Below are positions 53,874 to 63,520 of a DNA stretch of 64,000 bases, piece after piece (position 1 is the first letter of the stretch; each line of letters opens with the position of its first letter). Source of the DNA: Paeniglutamicibacter cryotolerans (GTDB lineage Bacteria; Actinomycetota; Actinomycetes; Actinomycetales; Micrococcaceae); assembly GCF_014190875.1 (NCBI RefSeq), contig NZ_JACHVS010000002.1, positions 620,001 to 684,000 on the forward strand, given 5' to 3'. Below the pieces are notes generated by a model, which saw only the letters and a list, made by a program, of their open reading frames with translations, had not been told where the DNA came from and searched no databases. The position numbers were made by a program, and so were the translations under genes.

Positions 53874-54113
53874 ATGAAAAAGATCTTTTGGGTCAGCATC
53901 GGCATCGGCATCGGAGTCCTTGCCGCCCGCCGCCTGGCCGCCGCCAAGGACATGGTGGGCCCCGACGGGCTTAACCGTGCCGTCGGGCGTTTCGCCGATT
54001 CCCTGCACGATGTCGCTGATGCGTTCCGTGCGGGAATGAACGAGCGGGAGACCGAGCTCAAGACCGCACTGGGCGTTGCCGACGCCCCCGGGGCACACGC
54101 GCCCCGCCACTAG
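53874..54113 (+). CDS. DUF6167 family small membrane protein
   Basis: 79 residues: a short basic start (MKKIFWVSIGIGIGVLAARR) with one transmembrane helix, then an amphipathic helix (GLNRAVGRFADSLHDVADAF, RAGMNERETELKTAL). This matches the small DUF6167 family found beside alaS in actinobacteria. The function is unknown. It probably shares a transcript with the DUF948 gene and perhaps alaS. Confidence 0.82.
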   Translation: MKKIFWVSIGIGIGVLAARRLAAAKDMVGPDGLNRAVGRFADSLHDVADAFRAGMNERETELKTALGVADAPGAHAPRH

Positions 54114-54192
54114 CCACACCCCGGGGCCGGTGCCGAAGCGCGCCGGATTTCCCCTGCCCCAAGCCACACCCGCATTGCACGAAGGAATCACG

Positions 54193-56874
54193 ATGAAATC
54201 GCAGGAAATTGCCAGCCGCTGGGTTGAATACTTCGAGGCCAAGGGCCACACCGCCGTGCCCAGCGCTTCGCTGGTCTCCAGCGACCCGTCCCTGCTGTTC
54301 ACCGTGGCCGGAATGGTCCCGTTCATCCCGTACTTCACCGCCCTCGAGAAAGCTCCCTACGCCCGGGCGACCTCGGTACAGAAGTGCATCCGCACCGGCG
54401 ACATCGATGAGGTCGGCAAGACGGTTCGCCACGGCACCTTCTTCCAGATGTGCGGCAACTTCTCCTTCGGCGATTACTTCAAGGAAGGCGCCATCTCCTA
54501 CGCGTGGGAGCTGCTGACCACTCCGGTCGCAGACGGCGGCTTTGGCCTGCCCGCCGAAAAGCTGTGGATCACGGTCTACCACGAAGACACCGAGGCACTG
54601 GAGATCTGGCGCGACAAGGTCGGCATTCCCGCCGATCGCATCCAGAAGATGGGCAAGGCGGACAATTACTGGTCCACCGGCCAGCCGGGCCCCGCCGGAC
54701 CCTGCTCCGAGATCTTCTACGACCGCGGCCCCGAGTACGGCATCGAGGGCGGCCCGGCAGCCGACGACACCCGCTACATCGAGATCTGGAACCTGGTCTT
54801 CATGCAGTACCAGCGTGGCGAGGGCACCGGCAAGGACAACTTCGAGATCCTGGGTGAACTGCCCAAGAAGAACATCGATACGGGCCTGGGCCTGGAACGC
54901 CTGGCCATGATCCTGCAGGGCGTCGAGAACATGTACGAGACGGACCAGGTCCGTCCCGTGCTGGACAAGGCCGCCGAGATTTCCGGCAAGACCTACACCT
55001 CCACCGAGGATCCGGCCGATCCGAACCACACCAACGATGTGCGCATGCGCGTCGTCGCTGACCACATCCGCTCCTCGCTCATGCTGATCTCCGATGGCGT
55101 CTCGCCGTCCAACGAGGGCCGCGGCTACGTGCTGCGCCGGCTGATCCGCCGTGCGGTGCGCGCCATGCGCCTGCTCGGCGTGGAAACGGCCGTGCTGCCA
55201 GATCTGCTGCCGGCCTCGCGCGACGCGATGAAGGGCGTCTACCCGGTGGTGGAGTCCGACTTCGCCCGCATCTCGCGTATCGCCTACGCCGAGGAACGCG
55301 CCTTCCTTCGCACCATCGCCTCCGGCACCGCCCGCCTGGACGAGGCTGTCACCGCCTCCAAGTCCGCTGGTACCCCGCTGTCCGGTGAAGAGGCCTTCGC
55401 CTTGCACGATACCTACGGCTTCCCGATCGACCTGACCCTGGAAATGGCTGGCGAGGCCGGTCTGGCGGTGGACGAGAAGAAGTTCCGCACGCTCATGACC
55501 GAACAGCGCGAACGTGCCCAGAAGGACGCCAAGTCCAAGAAGGCCGGCCACGCCGACCTGAGCGTGTTCTCCGGGCTGCACTCCACCGGCGACGTGGTCT
55601 TCACCGGCTACGACGAGCTGAGCACCGAGTCCTCGGTCCGCGGCATCGTGTCCAACGGCGTGTTGGTGCCGTTCGCCGAGCAGGGCCAGGAAATCGAGCT
55701 CGTGCTAGATGCCACACCGTTCTACGCCGAGGCTGGCGGCCAGGCGGCCGACGTCGGACTCATCACCGGTGACGGCTTCGTCGTCGAGGTGCTCGATGTG
55801 CAGTCCCCGATCAAGGGCCTGAGCGTGCACAAGGCCATCGTGCGCGAGGGGGAACTGCCCGCGGATGCCTCCGTACTTGCCGAGGTCGACCGCGTGCGCC
55901 GCGCTTCCGGCGAACAGGCGCACTCCGCCACCCACCTGGTCCACGCGGCCCTGCACGAGATCCTCGGCCCGGAGGCGCTGCAGTCCGGTTCCTTCAACAA
56001 GGCCGGTTACCTGCGCTTTGACTTCAGCTGGACCGAGGCTCTTTCCGCGGCCGCCCGTGCGGAGGTCGAGGAGGCCGTCAACATCGCCATCCGTAACAAC
56101 TTCACCGTCGACACCACGGTCATGCCGCTAGCCGAGGCGAAGACCCTCGGTGCCATGAGCCTGTTCGGTGAGAAGTACGGCAACACGGTGCGCGTGGTGG
56201 AAATCGACGGGTCCTGGTCCCGTGAACTCTGTGGCGGAACCCATGTCAGCTCCACGGCACAGATCGGACAGCTCACCCTGCTGGGCGAGGCGTCTGTCGG
56301 CTCGGGCAACCGCCGTGTCGAGGCGCTGGTCGGCATGGAGGCCTTCCGCCACGGAGCCGCCGAGCGCGCGCTGGTCAACGAGCTCTCCTCGATGTTCCGC
56401 GTCCCGTCGAACCTGCTCACCGAGCGCATCAGCGATACCGTCGCCCGGCTGAAGGCCGCGGAGAAGGAAATCGAGCGCATGCGCCGCGAACAGCTCGCAG
56501 CGGAGGCCGCGACGCTCACGGCCAAGGCCGTCGAGATCTCCGGCATCCGCGTACTCGCCCACGAGGCGGGAACCCTGGGTTCGGCGGACGATCTGCGCGC
56601 CCTGGCCATGGACCTACGCTCGCGCCTGGGTTCCGATCCGGTGGCAGTGGCACTGGCCGGGGTCGTCAACGACCGACCGCTGGTCCTGGTGGCGACCAAC
56701 GAAGCTGCCCGCGCCGCGGGGGTGAAGGCCGGCGCCCTGGTGCGCACCGCGGCCGGCATCCTCGGTGGCGGTGGCGGTGGCAAAGACGACCTCGCCCAGG
56801 GTGGCGGCACCGATGCGGCGAAGATCCCCGACGCGTTGGCCGGCATCATCCGCACCATCTCGGAGCTGTCATAG
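54193..56874 (+). CDS. alaS: Alanyl-tRNA synthetase
   Basis: 893 residues from ATG 54193 with GAAGGA upstream. The aminoacylation core begins MKSQEIASRWVEYFEAKGHT, with CIRTGDIDEVGKTVRHGTFF and MCGNFSFGDYFKEGAI (motif 2). GLGLERLAMILQGVENMYET is motif 3. A tRNA-recognition region, the editing domain with HSATHLVHAALHEILG and CGGTHVSSTAQIG, and a C-Ala domain ending ILGGGGGGKDDLAQGGG follow. It charges tRNA-Ala and edits serine and glycine. Its TAG stop overlaps the start of the ruvX reading frame. Confidence 0.97.
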   Translation: MKSQEIASRWVEYFEAKGHTAVPSASLVSSDPSLLFTVAGMVPFIPYFTALEKAPYARATSVQKCIRTGDIDEVGKTVRHGTFFQMCGNFSFGDYFKEGAISYAWELLTTPVADGGFGLPAEKLWITVYHEDTEALEIWRDKVGIPADRIQKMGKADNYWSTGQPGPAGPCSEIFYDRGPEYGIEGGPAADDTRYIEIWNLVFMQYQRGEGTGKDNFEILGELPKKNIDTGLGLERLAMILQGVENMYETDQVRPVLDKAAEISGKTYTSTEDPADPNHTNDVRMRVVADHIRSSLMLISDGVSPSNEGRGYVLRRLIRRAVRAMRLLGVETAVLPDLLPASRDAMKGVYPVVESDFARISRIAYAEERAFLRTIASGTARLDEAVTASKSAGTPLSGEEAFALHDTYGFPIDLTLEMAGEAGLAVDEKKFRTLMTEQRERAQKDAKSKKAGHADLSVFSGLHSTGDVVFTGYDELSTESSVRGIVSNGVLVPFAEQGQEIELVLDATPFYAEAGGQAADVGLITGDGFVVEVLDVQSPIKGLSVHKAIVREGELPADASVLAEVDRVRRASGEQAHSATHLVHAALHEILGPEALQSGSFNKAGYLRFDFSWTEALSAAARAEVEEAVNIAIRNNFTVDTTVMPLAEAKTLGAMSLFGEKYGNTVRVVEIDGSWSRELCGGTHVSSTAQIGQLTLLGEASVGSGNRRVEALVGMEAFRHGAAERALVNELSSMFRVPSNLLTERISDTVARLKAAEKEIERMRREQLAAEAATLTAKAVEISGIRVLAHEAGTLGSADDLRALAMDLRSRLGSDPVAVALAGVVNDRPLVLVATNEAARAAGVKAGALVRTAAGILGGGGGGKDDLAQGGGTDAAKIPDALAGIIRTISELS

Positions 56875-57356
56875 CATCGGCCGACGCCGTCCCGTACGGC
56901 GTCAAGCTCGGCGTCGACGTGGGGCTGGCCCGCGTCGGCGTCGCGATGTGTGATCCGGAAGGCATCCTGGCGACGCCATTACGCACGCTCAAGCGCGATG
57001 AAAAAAAGAACAGCGACATAAACGTGCTGGTCAAACTGGCATCAGAGCTCGGTGCAGTCCAGATTTTCCTGGGCCTGCCCCGGGCCCTGTCCGGACGAGA
57101 CACCGCATCCACTTCGATGGCACGCGAGTACACTGAATTATTGGTTGCTGCCTTGGGAGCGGCCGGAAACCCGGTTGACGTGCGGCTGATCGACGAACGC
57201 CTGACCACGGTTTCGGCCCACCGATCGTTGCATGAAGCAGGACTCGCCGGAAGAAAACACCGTCAGGTGGTTGACCAGGTTGCTGCAGCGGATATTCTTC
57301 AACAAGCCCTTGACATGCAGAAATCGCTACAGAGGAACGTGGGGGACCCGGCCTAG
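56871..57356 (+). CDS. ruvX: Putative pre-16S rRNA nuclease RuvX (YqgF), unusual start
   Basis: About 161 residues when read from ATA 56871. The RNase H-like fold begins VPYGVKLGVDVGLARVGVAM with the catalytic Asp in VDVG, then PEGILATPLRTL, QIFLGLPRALSGRDTASTSM and VRLIDERLTTVSAHRSLHEA, then QVVDQVAAADILQQALD. It processes the 5' end of 16S rRNA. The first ordinary start codon, GTG 56919, lies just after the catalytic Asp and would give a dead protein. No ATG, GTG or TTG exists in frame between alaS domain sequence and that Asp. ATA 56871 has GGAG 5 bases upstream and overlaps the alaS stop, so it is the best candidate start. Confidence 0.82.
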   Translation: MASADAVPYGVKLGVDVGLARVGVAMCDPEGILATPLRTLKRDEKKNSDINVLVKLASELGAVQIFLGLPRALSGRDTASTSMAREYTELLVAALGAAGNPVDVRLIDERLTTVSAHRSLHEAGLAGRKHRQVVDQVAAADILQQALDMQKSLQRNVGDPA

Positions 57357-57559
57357 CGCCGGTCCGCACAGCCACGGATCACGACAAAAGGACATTCACC
57401 AGTGCCAGCTAAGGACCAGAGCCGGATGGACGCGCCGGATAAGCGCGCGCCCCTCGTATCGCCACGTCCGTTTGCGGCACTGCCATCCAGCCGGCGGAGC
57501 GGCGAGCCCCAGATCTCGCCGCTGTCGCCGTGCCGCCCGAGGGTAGGGGAGACTCCCAC

Positions 57560-59701
57560 ATGAGCAACGATCCGACGAACAACTCGCCGGAGGCGGAGCA
57601 GTCCTACTCGCCGAGGCGTGCAGCGCGCGCGGCGCGGGCCCGCGCCGAGTCCGATGGCTGGGGGACTCACATCCCGGGGAACCAGCCGGCATCCGATGAA
57701 GACGCGATTCCCGCGACATCCACCCTGCGAGCCGCTGAAGCGGCACTCCTGACGGCGGCGACCGAACGCGCCGCTGAGGGAGTGCGCAAACAGGCCGAAG
57801 CCAAGGTCGCCATCGAGCAAGCCGCCGCCCGCCGCCTGGCCGCAGAGGAAAAGGGCCGCCGGGAATACGAGGCGATGCAGGCCAAGGCCGCGGCGGCCGA
57901 ACAAGCCAAGGCGAGGTCGTCAGCCGTCGCCGAGACCCGGCGCAAGGCGGCTGCCGAGGCCGAGGAAAAGGGCCGTCGCGAATACGAGGCGATGCAGGCA
58001 CGCGAGGAGCGGGCGCGAAACCGTGCCGAAGCCGAGACAAGGCGCGCCGAGGCGGAAGAACGTGGTCGCCGCGAATACGAGGCCCTGCGTGCCCGCCAGG
58101 CAGCCGAAAAGAAGTCCATTGCAGCAGCCGCGGCGCAACGCGCCCGCGATGAGGCGGCATCGGCGCAAAGCGAAGCGACGGAACGCATCCGCCGGACCCT
58201 GGCCGCACAGCGTCAGCGCCAGTACGCCTACGCGCACAGCCCGTCCGATCCACTTAACACCGAACCTGCGGACTCCCGGCAGCCGTTCGATGCCCCCGAG
58301 CAGACTCCTACCCCTGCACCCCCCGTTGCCACGCCGTCCGTCGTGCCCCCCGTTCCGGAGCACGAAGAGCACGACGAGGCGGACCCCTGGCTCGAGGAGC
58401 CCCGCCAGCTTGAGCCGCCGGAGACGGAGACCGCCGATGCCGAAATCGGCGGGCCGTGGACGCAGGCAGTCGACGGCGACCTCGCGGATGAGGATATCGA
58501 GCCGCAGCACGAGCACTACGACACGCAGGATTGGGAAGCGGATGACTACGCCAGCCACCCGGCGCTGGACTTCGTGGAGGGGGAACGCGAAAACGTCTTC
58601 CTGCCCGGCGATCCGGGGACGGCCGCCGTCGCGCGCAAGAAGCGCCGGACCCGCCGCAACGTCATCATGCTCGGTGTGCTGGGCGGCTTCATCGTCTTGG
58701 TGCTGGTAGCGGTGCTGTTCCTGCAGTCGGTCATCGACCGGCTCAACCCACAGGACTTCGAGGGCCCCGGTGGCGCGCCCATCGCCTTCGAGGTCAAACA
58801 GGGCTGGGGCCCGCTGCAAATCGGCGCCTCGCTGCAGGACCAGCACATTGTCGCGTCCAAGAAGCTCTTCGTGGAAGCGCTGAACCTGGTGGATGCCGAC
58901 TCCAAGACCATCCACCCGGGCAAGTACGAACTGCGTGAGGAAATGCCCGCCGTCGCTGCCGCGACGATCCTGGTGACGCAGGGCAACGAGAAGGTCGGAT
59001 ACGTTGCCATCAAGCAGAACACCCGCATCGGAAGTGTCCTGAAGGAGATAAATTCGGCGACCGGCATCACGCTTCCGGAACTGGAGAAGCTCTCCACCGA
59101 CCCGGCAGCTTTCGGCCTGCCCGCCAATTTGACGAACCTCGAGGGCTTCCTGCACCCGGGGGAATACCGCTTCCCGCTGGAGGCCGATGCCAAGACCGTG
59201 TTGGCGTTGATGGTCGACGCAACGAAGAAGGAACTCAAGTCCGAGGGCATCACCGACCCTGATGAGCAGTACCGGGTGCTGAAGATCGCCTCGATCCTGC
59301 AGGCCGAGGCCCGCCCGGACGAGTACGCTATCGTCGCCGGTGCGTTGGAGAACCGCCTGCACCCCAACAACGTCGAAACGAACGGCCTGCTGCAGGTCGA
59401 CTCGACGGTGATCTACGGGCTGGGCCGCTACACGTTGCAGATGACGGCGAAGGAGAAGGCCGACGCCTCCAACCCGTTCAACAGCTACGTGCACAAGGGA
59501 CTGCCCCCGACGCCGATCGGCTCGCCGGGCAACTCGGCGATCGCCGCCGCGGTAAACCCGAAGCCGAACGGCTTCTACTACTGGGTCACCGTGAACACCA
59601 ACACCGGAGAGACGAAGTTCGCCAAGACCTACGCCGAGCACCAGGTCTACCAGAACCAATTCCGTACCTGGTGCGCAGCCAACACGGACGTGTGCAAGTG
59701 A
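57560..59701 (+). CDS. mltG: Endolytic murein transglycosylase MltG with long cytoplasmic N-terminus
   Basis: 714 residues from ATG 57560 with GGGGAG upstream. The first 365 residues are cytoplasmic and highly charged, with Ala/Glu/Arg coiled-coil stretches containing three copies of GRREYEA(M/L)(Q/R)A, then a Pro-rich acidic region. A single transmembrane helix (VIMLGVLGGFIVLVLVAVLF) is followed by a LysM-like domain and the YceG/MltG catalytic domain, with the catalytic Glu in KIASILQAEARPDEYAIVAG and then LLQVDSTVIYGLG and PIGSPGNSAIAAAVNP. It cuts nascent glycan strands and sets their length. It precedes the shikimate genes, overlapping aroE. Confidence 0.95.
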   Translation: MSNDPTNNSPEAEQSYSPRRAARAARARAESDGWGTHIPGNQPASDEDAIPATSTLRAAEAALLTAATERAAEGVRKQAEAKVAIEQAAARRLAAEEKGRREYEAMQAKAAAAEQAKARSSAVAETRRKAAAEAEEKGRREYEAMQAREERARNRAEAETRRAEAEERGRREYEALRARQAAEKKSIAAAAAQRARDEAASAQSEATERIRRTLAAQRQRQYAYAHSPSDPLNTEPADSRQPFDAPEQTPTPAPPVATPSVVPPVPEHEEHDEADPWLEEPRQLEPPETETADAEIGGPWTQAVDGDLADEDIEPQHEHYDTQDWEADDYASHPALDFVEGERENVFLPGDPGTAAVARKKRRTRRNVIMLGVLGGFIVLVLVAVLFLQSVIDRLNPQDFEGPGGAPIAFEVKQGWGPLQIGASLQDQHIVASKKLFVEALNLVDADSKTIHPGKYELREEMPAVAAATILVTQGNEKVGYVAIKQNTRIGSVLKEINSATGITLPELEKLSTDPAAFGLPANLTNLEGFLHPGEYRFPLEADAKTVLALMVDATKKELKSEGITDPDEQYRVLKIASILQAEARPDEYAIVAGALENRLHPNNVETNGLLQVDSTVIYGLGRYTLQMTAKEKADASNPFNSYVHKGLPPTPIGSPGNSAIAAAVNPKPNGFYYWVTVNTNTGETKFAKTYAEHQVYQNQFRTWCAANTDVCK

Positions 59702-60609
59702 GTCGGGGGACTGCGCAGGGCCGCGCGGCGGTCTTCGGCCAGCCCATAGCCCATTCCCGTTCCCCGCAGCTGCACCGGGCCGCCTATGCGGCGCTCGGTG
59801 TCCCGTTGGAGTATTCGGCGATCGAGGGCGGTGCGGCCGACGCCCGGGCCCTGGCTGCCATGCTGCGCACCGGCGAGGCCTGGCGCGGGGCCTCGGTGAC
59901 GATGCCGCTGAAGGATGCCCTGGTGGCGCACGTGGACTCGGTCTCCGAGCGAGTGGCTCGACTGGGCGCGTTGAACACCATCGTGGTGTCGCATCCAGGC
60001 GGGCCCGGAACCCCTGCCGTGCTGCGCGGTGAAAATACCGACGTGGAGGGCATAATACGTGCGCTTGCCGACGCCGGGCTGGCCCGGGCGGACCGCGTCG
60101 CCGTGCTCGGAGCCGGCAACACGGCAACGGCGGCCACCGAGGCACTCCTGTTGATGGGCGCCACCCGGGTGGACTACATCGTGCGCTCGGCGGGCCGTGC
60201 CGCCGATACGCTGGCCCTTGCCGCAGTGCTCGGATTGGAGGCCGAGGCCATCGATGCCGCCGCCGGCGCCACGCGGCTGCGCGAATATGACGCCATTATT
60301 TCGACGCTTCCCCCGCACGCCGCAGATGGCCTCGTCGATGCCTTGGGCATGGCTCCCGGCGCCATCGTGCCCGGAGCCGCGCTGCTCGATGTGGCCTACG
60401 ATCCTTGGCCCAGCGCCATTGCGCGGGCCTGGCAGGACGCCGGAGGATCCGTGGCCAACGGATTATCGATGCTTTTGCACCAGGCCATCGAGCAGGTGAA
60501 GCTCTTCACCGGCATCACCGAGGCCGACTGGGGCCATGTCGCCGATGTGATGTGCGACGCAGTGGGCCTGCCTCGGACCACTCCCACCCACCCACACGTG
60601 GCAGGATAG
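59698..60609 (+). CDS. aroE: Shikimate dehydrogenase
   Basis: 303 residues from a GTG that overlaps the mltG stop (GTGA). The substrate domain has [20 protein letters not shown] (Ser-x-Ser shikimate contact), VTMPLKDAL (catalytic Lys) and GENTDVEGI (Asp). The NADP domain has [20 protein letters not shown], and the end has [18 protein letters not shown]. The NADP-preferring Arg after the GAGNTA loop is not in the classic NRT form, as in other actinobacterial AroE-like proteins. It reduces dehydroshikimate to shikimate. It lies 5 bases before aroC. Confidence 0.93.
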   Translation: MSRGTAQGRAAVFGQPIAHSRSPQLHRAAYAALGVPLEYSAIEGGAADARALAAMLRTGEAWRGASVTMPLKDALVAHVDSVSERVARLGALNTIVVSHPGGPGTPAVLRGENTDVEGIIRALADAGLARADRVAVLGAGNTATAATEALLLMGATRVDYIVRSAGRAADTLALAAVLGLEAEAIDAAAGATRLREYDAIISTLPPHAADGLVDALGMAPGAIVPGAALLDVAYDPWPSAIARAWQDAGGSVANGLSMLLHQAIEQVKLFTGITEADWGHVADVMCDAVGLPRTTPTHPHVAG

Positions 60610-60614
60610 TGGAC

Positions 60615-61814
60615 ATGTTGCGTTGGTTGACGGCGGGCGAATCACACGGCCCCGCATTGGTAGGAATCATCGAGGGGCTCCCGGCGGGTATCGCCGTCTC
60701 CTCCCAGGACGTGCGTGATGCACTGGCCCGACGCCGTCTCGGCTACGGGCGCGGTGCGCGCATGAAGTTCGAAAAGGACCAGGTGACCTTCACCGGCGGC
60801 GTCCGACACGGACTCACCCAGGGCGGCCCGGTGGCCATCGAGGTCGGGAACACCGAGTGGCCCAAGTGGGAAAAGGTCATGAGCGCCGACGAGGTGGACC
60901 CCGAGGCCCTTGCCTCGATGGCCCGCAACGCCCCGCTGACCCGTCCTCGCCCCGGGCATGCCGACTTCACCGGCATGCAGAAATACGGTTTCGGCGATGC
61001 CCGTCCGGTTCTGGAGCGCGCCAGCGCCCGGGAAACCGCAGCCCGCGTCGCACTGGGCGCCGTCGCGTCGCGCTTCCTGGCTGACCTCGGCGTGCAACTG
61101 GTCTCGCACACCGTCTCGGTCGGCACCGTTTCCAGCCCGGAGGGCGCACCGCTGCCCGCCCCGGCCGATGTCCTGGCGCTGGATAACGACCCGCTGCGCT
61201 GCTTTGACAAGACCACCTCCGATGCCATGATCGTGGAGGTCGACGCCGCCCACAAGGAGGGCGAGACCCTCGGCGGCATCGTCGAGGTCCTGGCCTACAA
61301 CCTGCCCCCGGGCCTGGGCTCCTATGTGCATTGGGACCGCCGCCTTGACGCGCGCCTGGCCGCTGCGTTGATGGGCATCCAGGCGATCAAGGGCGTGGAG
61401 GTCGGAGACGGCTTCCTCACCGCTTCACGCCGAGGTTCGGCCGCCCACGATGAGATCGTGCGCGGGCAGGACGGCCTGATCGAGCGCTCCGGCAACCGCG
61501 CCGGCGGCATCGAGGGCGGGATGAGCATCGGCGACGTGCTGCGCGTACGCGCGGCGATGAAGCCGATCGCCACCGTCCCGCGTGCCTTGCGCACCATTGA
61601 CACGGCCACCGGCGAGGAAGCCACCGCGCACCACCAGCGTTCGGATGTCTGTGCCGTCCCGGCTGCCGGCGTCGTCGCCGAGGCGATGGTCGCCCTCGTG
61701 CTGGCCCAGGCCATGCTCGAGAAGTTCGGCGGGGACTCGGTCACCGAGGTCCGCCGCAACATCGCCTCCTACCTGGCCTCCATCCCGGAAAACCTGGGTT
61801 CGGTCCAGCCGTAA
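60615..61814 (+). CDS. aroC: Chorismate synthase
   Basis: 399 residues from ATG 60615, with AGGA upstream. The family signatures are present: [20 protein letters not shown] at the start, [40 protein letters not shown], then [16 protein letters not shown], and the FMN-binding [20 protein letters not shown]. It converts EPSP to chorismate, the last common step of aromatic synthesis, and needs reduced FMN. Its TAA overlaps the aroK ATG by one base. Confidence 0.97.
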   Translation: MLRWLTAGESHGPALVGIIEGLPAGIAVSSQDVRDALARRRLGYGRGARMKFEKDQVTFTGGVRHGLTQGGPVAIEVGNTEWPKWEKVMSADEVDPEALASMARNAPLTRPRPGHADFTGMQKYGFGDARPVLERASARETAARVALGAVASRFLADLGVQLVSHTVSVGTVSSPEGAPLPAPADVLALDNDPLRCFDKTTSDAMIVEVDAAHKEGETLGGIVEVLAYNLPPGLGSYVHWDRRLDARLAAALMGIQAIKGVEVGDGFLTASRRGSAAHDEIVRGQDGLIERSGNRAGGIEGGMSIGDVLRVRAAMKPIATVPRALRTIDTATGEEATAHHQRSDVCAVPAAGVVAEAMVALVLAQAMLEKFGGDSVTEVRRNIASYLASIPENLGSVQP

Positions 61815-62353
61815 TGAGCTCCTGGGGGATCTTCCTGATCGGCCCGATGGCCAGCGGCAAATCGGTGGTGGCGCGCGAACTTGCGGCACTGCTTGGAGCG
61901 GGCCTGATCGACACGGACCACGCCATCGTGGCCGAGCACGGATCGATCCCGGCCATTTTCGAAGCCGGCGGGGAGTCCCTGTTCCGTGACTACGAATCGC
62001 GGGCGCTGGCCCGGGCCGTCGAGGCGGCCCGGGATCGGACCACCGTCGTCGCCACCGGGGGCGGCATCGTGCTCTGCGAAGCGAATCGGGAAATCCTGCG
62101 CGGCGAATACACCGTGTACCTGGAAACCGATCTGGCCACCGTGCGCCCGCGCATCGAAAATGCCCGTCACCGCCCACTGCTGGACGGGGACCCGCTTGAC
62201 CGCTGGGCCACCATCTTCGCCGCGCGCCAGGACTTCTACGTGGAAGCTGCCACCCTGTGCGTCGATGCCCGTTCCGGGCGTCCCAAGCGCGTGGCAGCCG
62301 AAATTGCCGAAGCCCACCGGCGAGCTTCCGGTCCCCGGAAACCCCTAGCCTGA
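61814..62353 (+). CDS. aroK: Shikimate kinase
   Basis: 179 residues. It begins [20 protein letters not shown] with Walker A GPMASGKS, has IDTDHAIVAEHG (shikimate-binding DxD), then FRDYESRALARAV, a Walker B-like VVATGGGIVLCEANRE, and the lid region RPLLDGDPLDRWATIFAAR. It phosphorylates shikimate at the 3-hydroxyl. The ATG overlaps the aroC stop, so it is translationally coupled. Confidence 0.95.
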   Translation: MSSWGIFLIGPMASGKSVVARELAALLGAGLIDTDHAIVAEHGSIPAIFEAGGESLFRDYESRALARAVEAARDRTTVVATGGGIVLCEANREILRGEYTVYLETDLATVRPRIENARHRPLLDGDPLDRWATIFAARQDFYVEAATLCVDARSGRPKRVAAEIAEAHRRASGPRKPLA

Positions 62354-62428
62354 CACCACGCACCGCAGCCTCAGCACGCACCACCAGAGCATGACCCAAG
62401 CAAACGCAAGTTCACGGAGGACCCGCAG

Positions 62429-63520
62429 ATGAATCCCCAGGCCACAACGATTTCCGTCACCGGATCGGCGCCCTCGGAAAACTATGACGTGGTGGTCGGC
62501 AACCGGCTGCTGCGCCGACTGCCCGAATTGCTCGGCGAACGCGTGCGCAAGGTGCTGATCATCCACCCGCGCGCCTTGCGCACCACCGGCGACACCGTCA
62601 AGGCGGACCTGGAGACCTCCGGCTACACCACGCTGACCGCCGAGATCCCCGACGCCGAAGAGGGCAAGCACATTCGCGTGGCTTCCTTCTGCTGGGAGGT
62701 GCTTGGGAAGAACGACTTCACCCGCTCCGATGCCATCGTGTCGGTCGGTGGCGGTGCCGTGACCGACCTGGCCGGCTTCGTTGCGGCGACCTGGCTGCGC
62801 GGGGTCAAGGTCATTCACATCCCGACCAGCCTGCTGGCCATGGTCGATGCGGCCGTGGGCGGCAAAACCGGGATCAACACGGCCGAGGGCAAGAACCTGG
62901 TCGGGGTCTTCCATCCGCCCGCGGGCGTTCTGGTGGACCTCGACACGCTGGCCACGCTGCCGAAGAACGAACTGGTGACGGGCCTGGCAGAGGCCGTCAA
63001 GTGCGGCTTCATCGCCGACCCGGTGATCCTGGACCTGATTGAGGAAAACCCCGAAGAGGCGACCACCGCCGGCACTGCCCGGTTGCGTGAGATCATCGAA
63101 CGCACCATCAGGGTCAAGGCCGAGGTCGTCTCGGAGGACCTGAAGGAATCGGGCCGCCGGGAGTTCCTGAACTACGGCCACACGCTGGGCCACTCGATCG
63201 AACTGGCCGAGCGCTACAACATGCGCCACGGAGCGGCGGTCTCCATCGGGATGATGTTCGCCGCCGAGCTTTCGCGCTCCGTCGGCCGGCTCTCGGATGC
63301 CGACTTCGACCGCCACCTGAGCATCCTGACCTCGCTCGGACTGCCCACCAGCTACCGCGCCGACCGCTGGAGCGCGCTGCTGGACGGCATGCGCAGGGAT
63401 AAGAAGTCCCGGGGCGACCTGCTGCGTTTCGTCGTGCTCGATGGCATCGGGCGCCCGGGCATGCTCGAGGTGCCGGACACCTCGTTGCTGTTCGCTGCCT
63501 ACCAGGAAATCGCCGAGTAA
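62429..63520 (+). CDS. aroB: 3-dehydroquinate synthase
   Basis: 363 residues from ATG 62429, with GGAGG upstream. It has the NAD-binding region SVGGGAVTDLAGFVAATWLR, GGKTGINTAEGKNLVGVFH, the zinc ligands in YGHTLGHSIELAERYNMRHG with an upstream Glu, and VKAEVVSEDLKESGRREFLN. It closes DAHP to 3-dehydroquinate, the second shikimate step. It is separated from aroK by 75 bases and overlaps the next gene by one base (TAATG). Confidence 0.97.
   Translation: MNPQATTISVTGSAPSENYDVVVGNRLLRRLPELLGERVRKVLIIHPRALRTTGDTVKADLETSGYTTLTAEIPDAEEGKHIRVASFCWEVLGKNDFTRSDAIVSVGGGAVTDLAGFVAATWLRGVKVIHIPTSLLAMVDAAVGGKTGINTAEGKNLVGVFHPPAGVLVDLDTLATLPKNELVTGLAEAVKCGFIADPVILDLIEENPEEATTAGTARLREIIERTIRVKAEVVSEDLKESGRREFLNYGHTLGHSIELAERYNMRHGAAVSIGMMFAAELSRSVGRLSDADFDRHLSILTSLGLPTSYRADRWSALLDGMRRDKKSRGDLLRFVVLDGIGRPGMLEVPDTSLLFAAYQEIAE

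Noticed and set aside
54058..55581. 507-codon minus-strand frame opposite alaS
   Set aside because: Antisense of alaS; no motif.
57920..60145. 741-codon minus-strand frame opposite mltG/aroE
   Set aside because: Antisense shadow; mltG and aroE are recognisable and intact.
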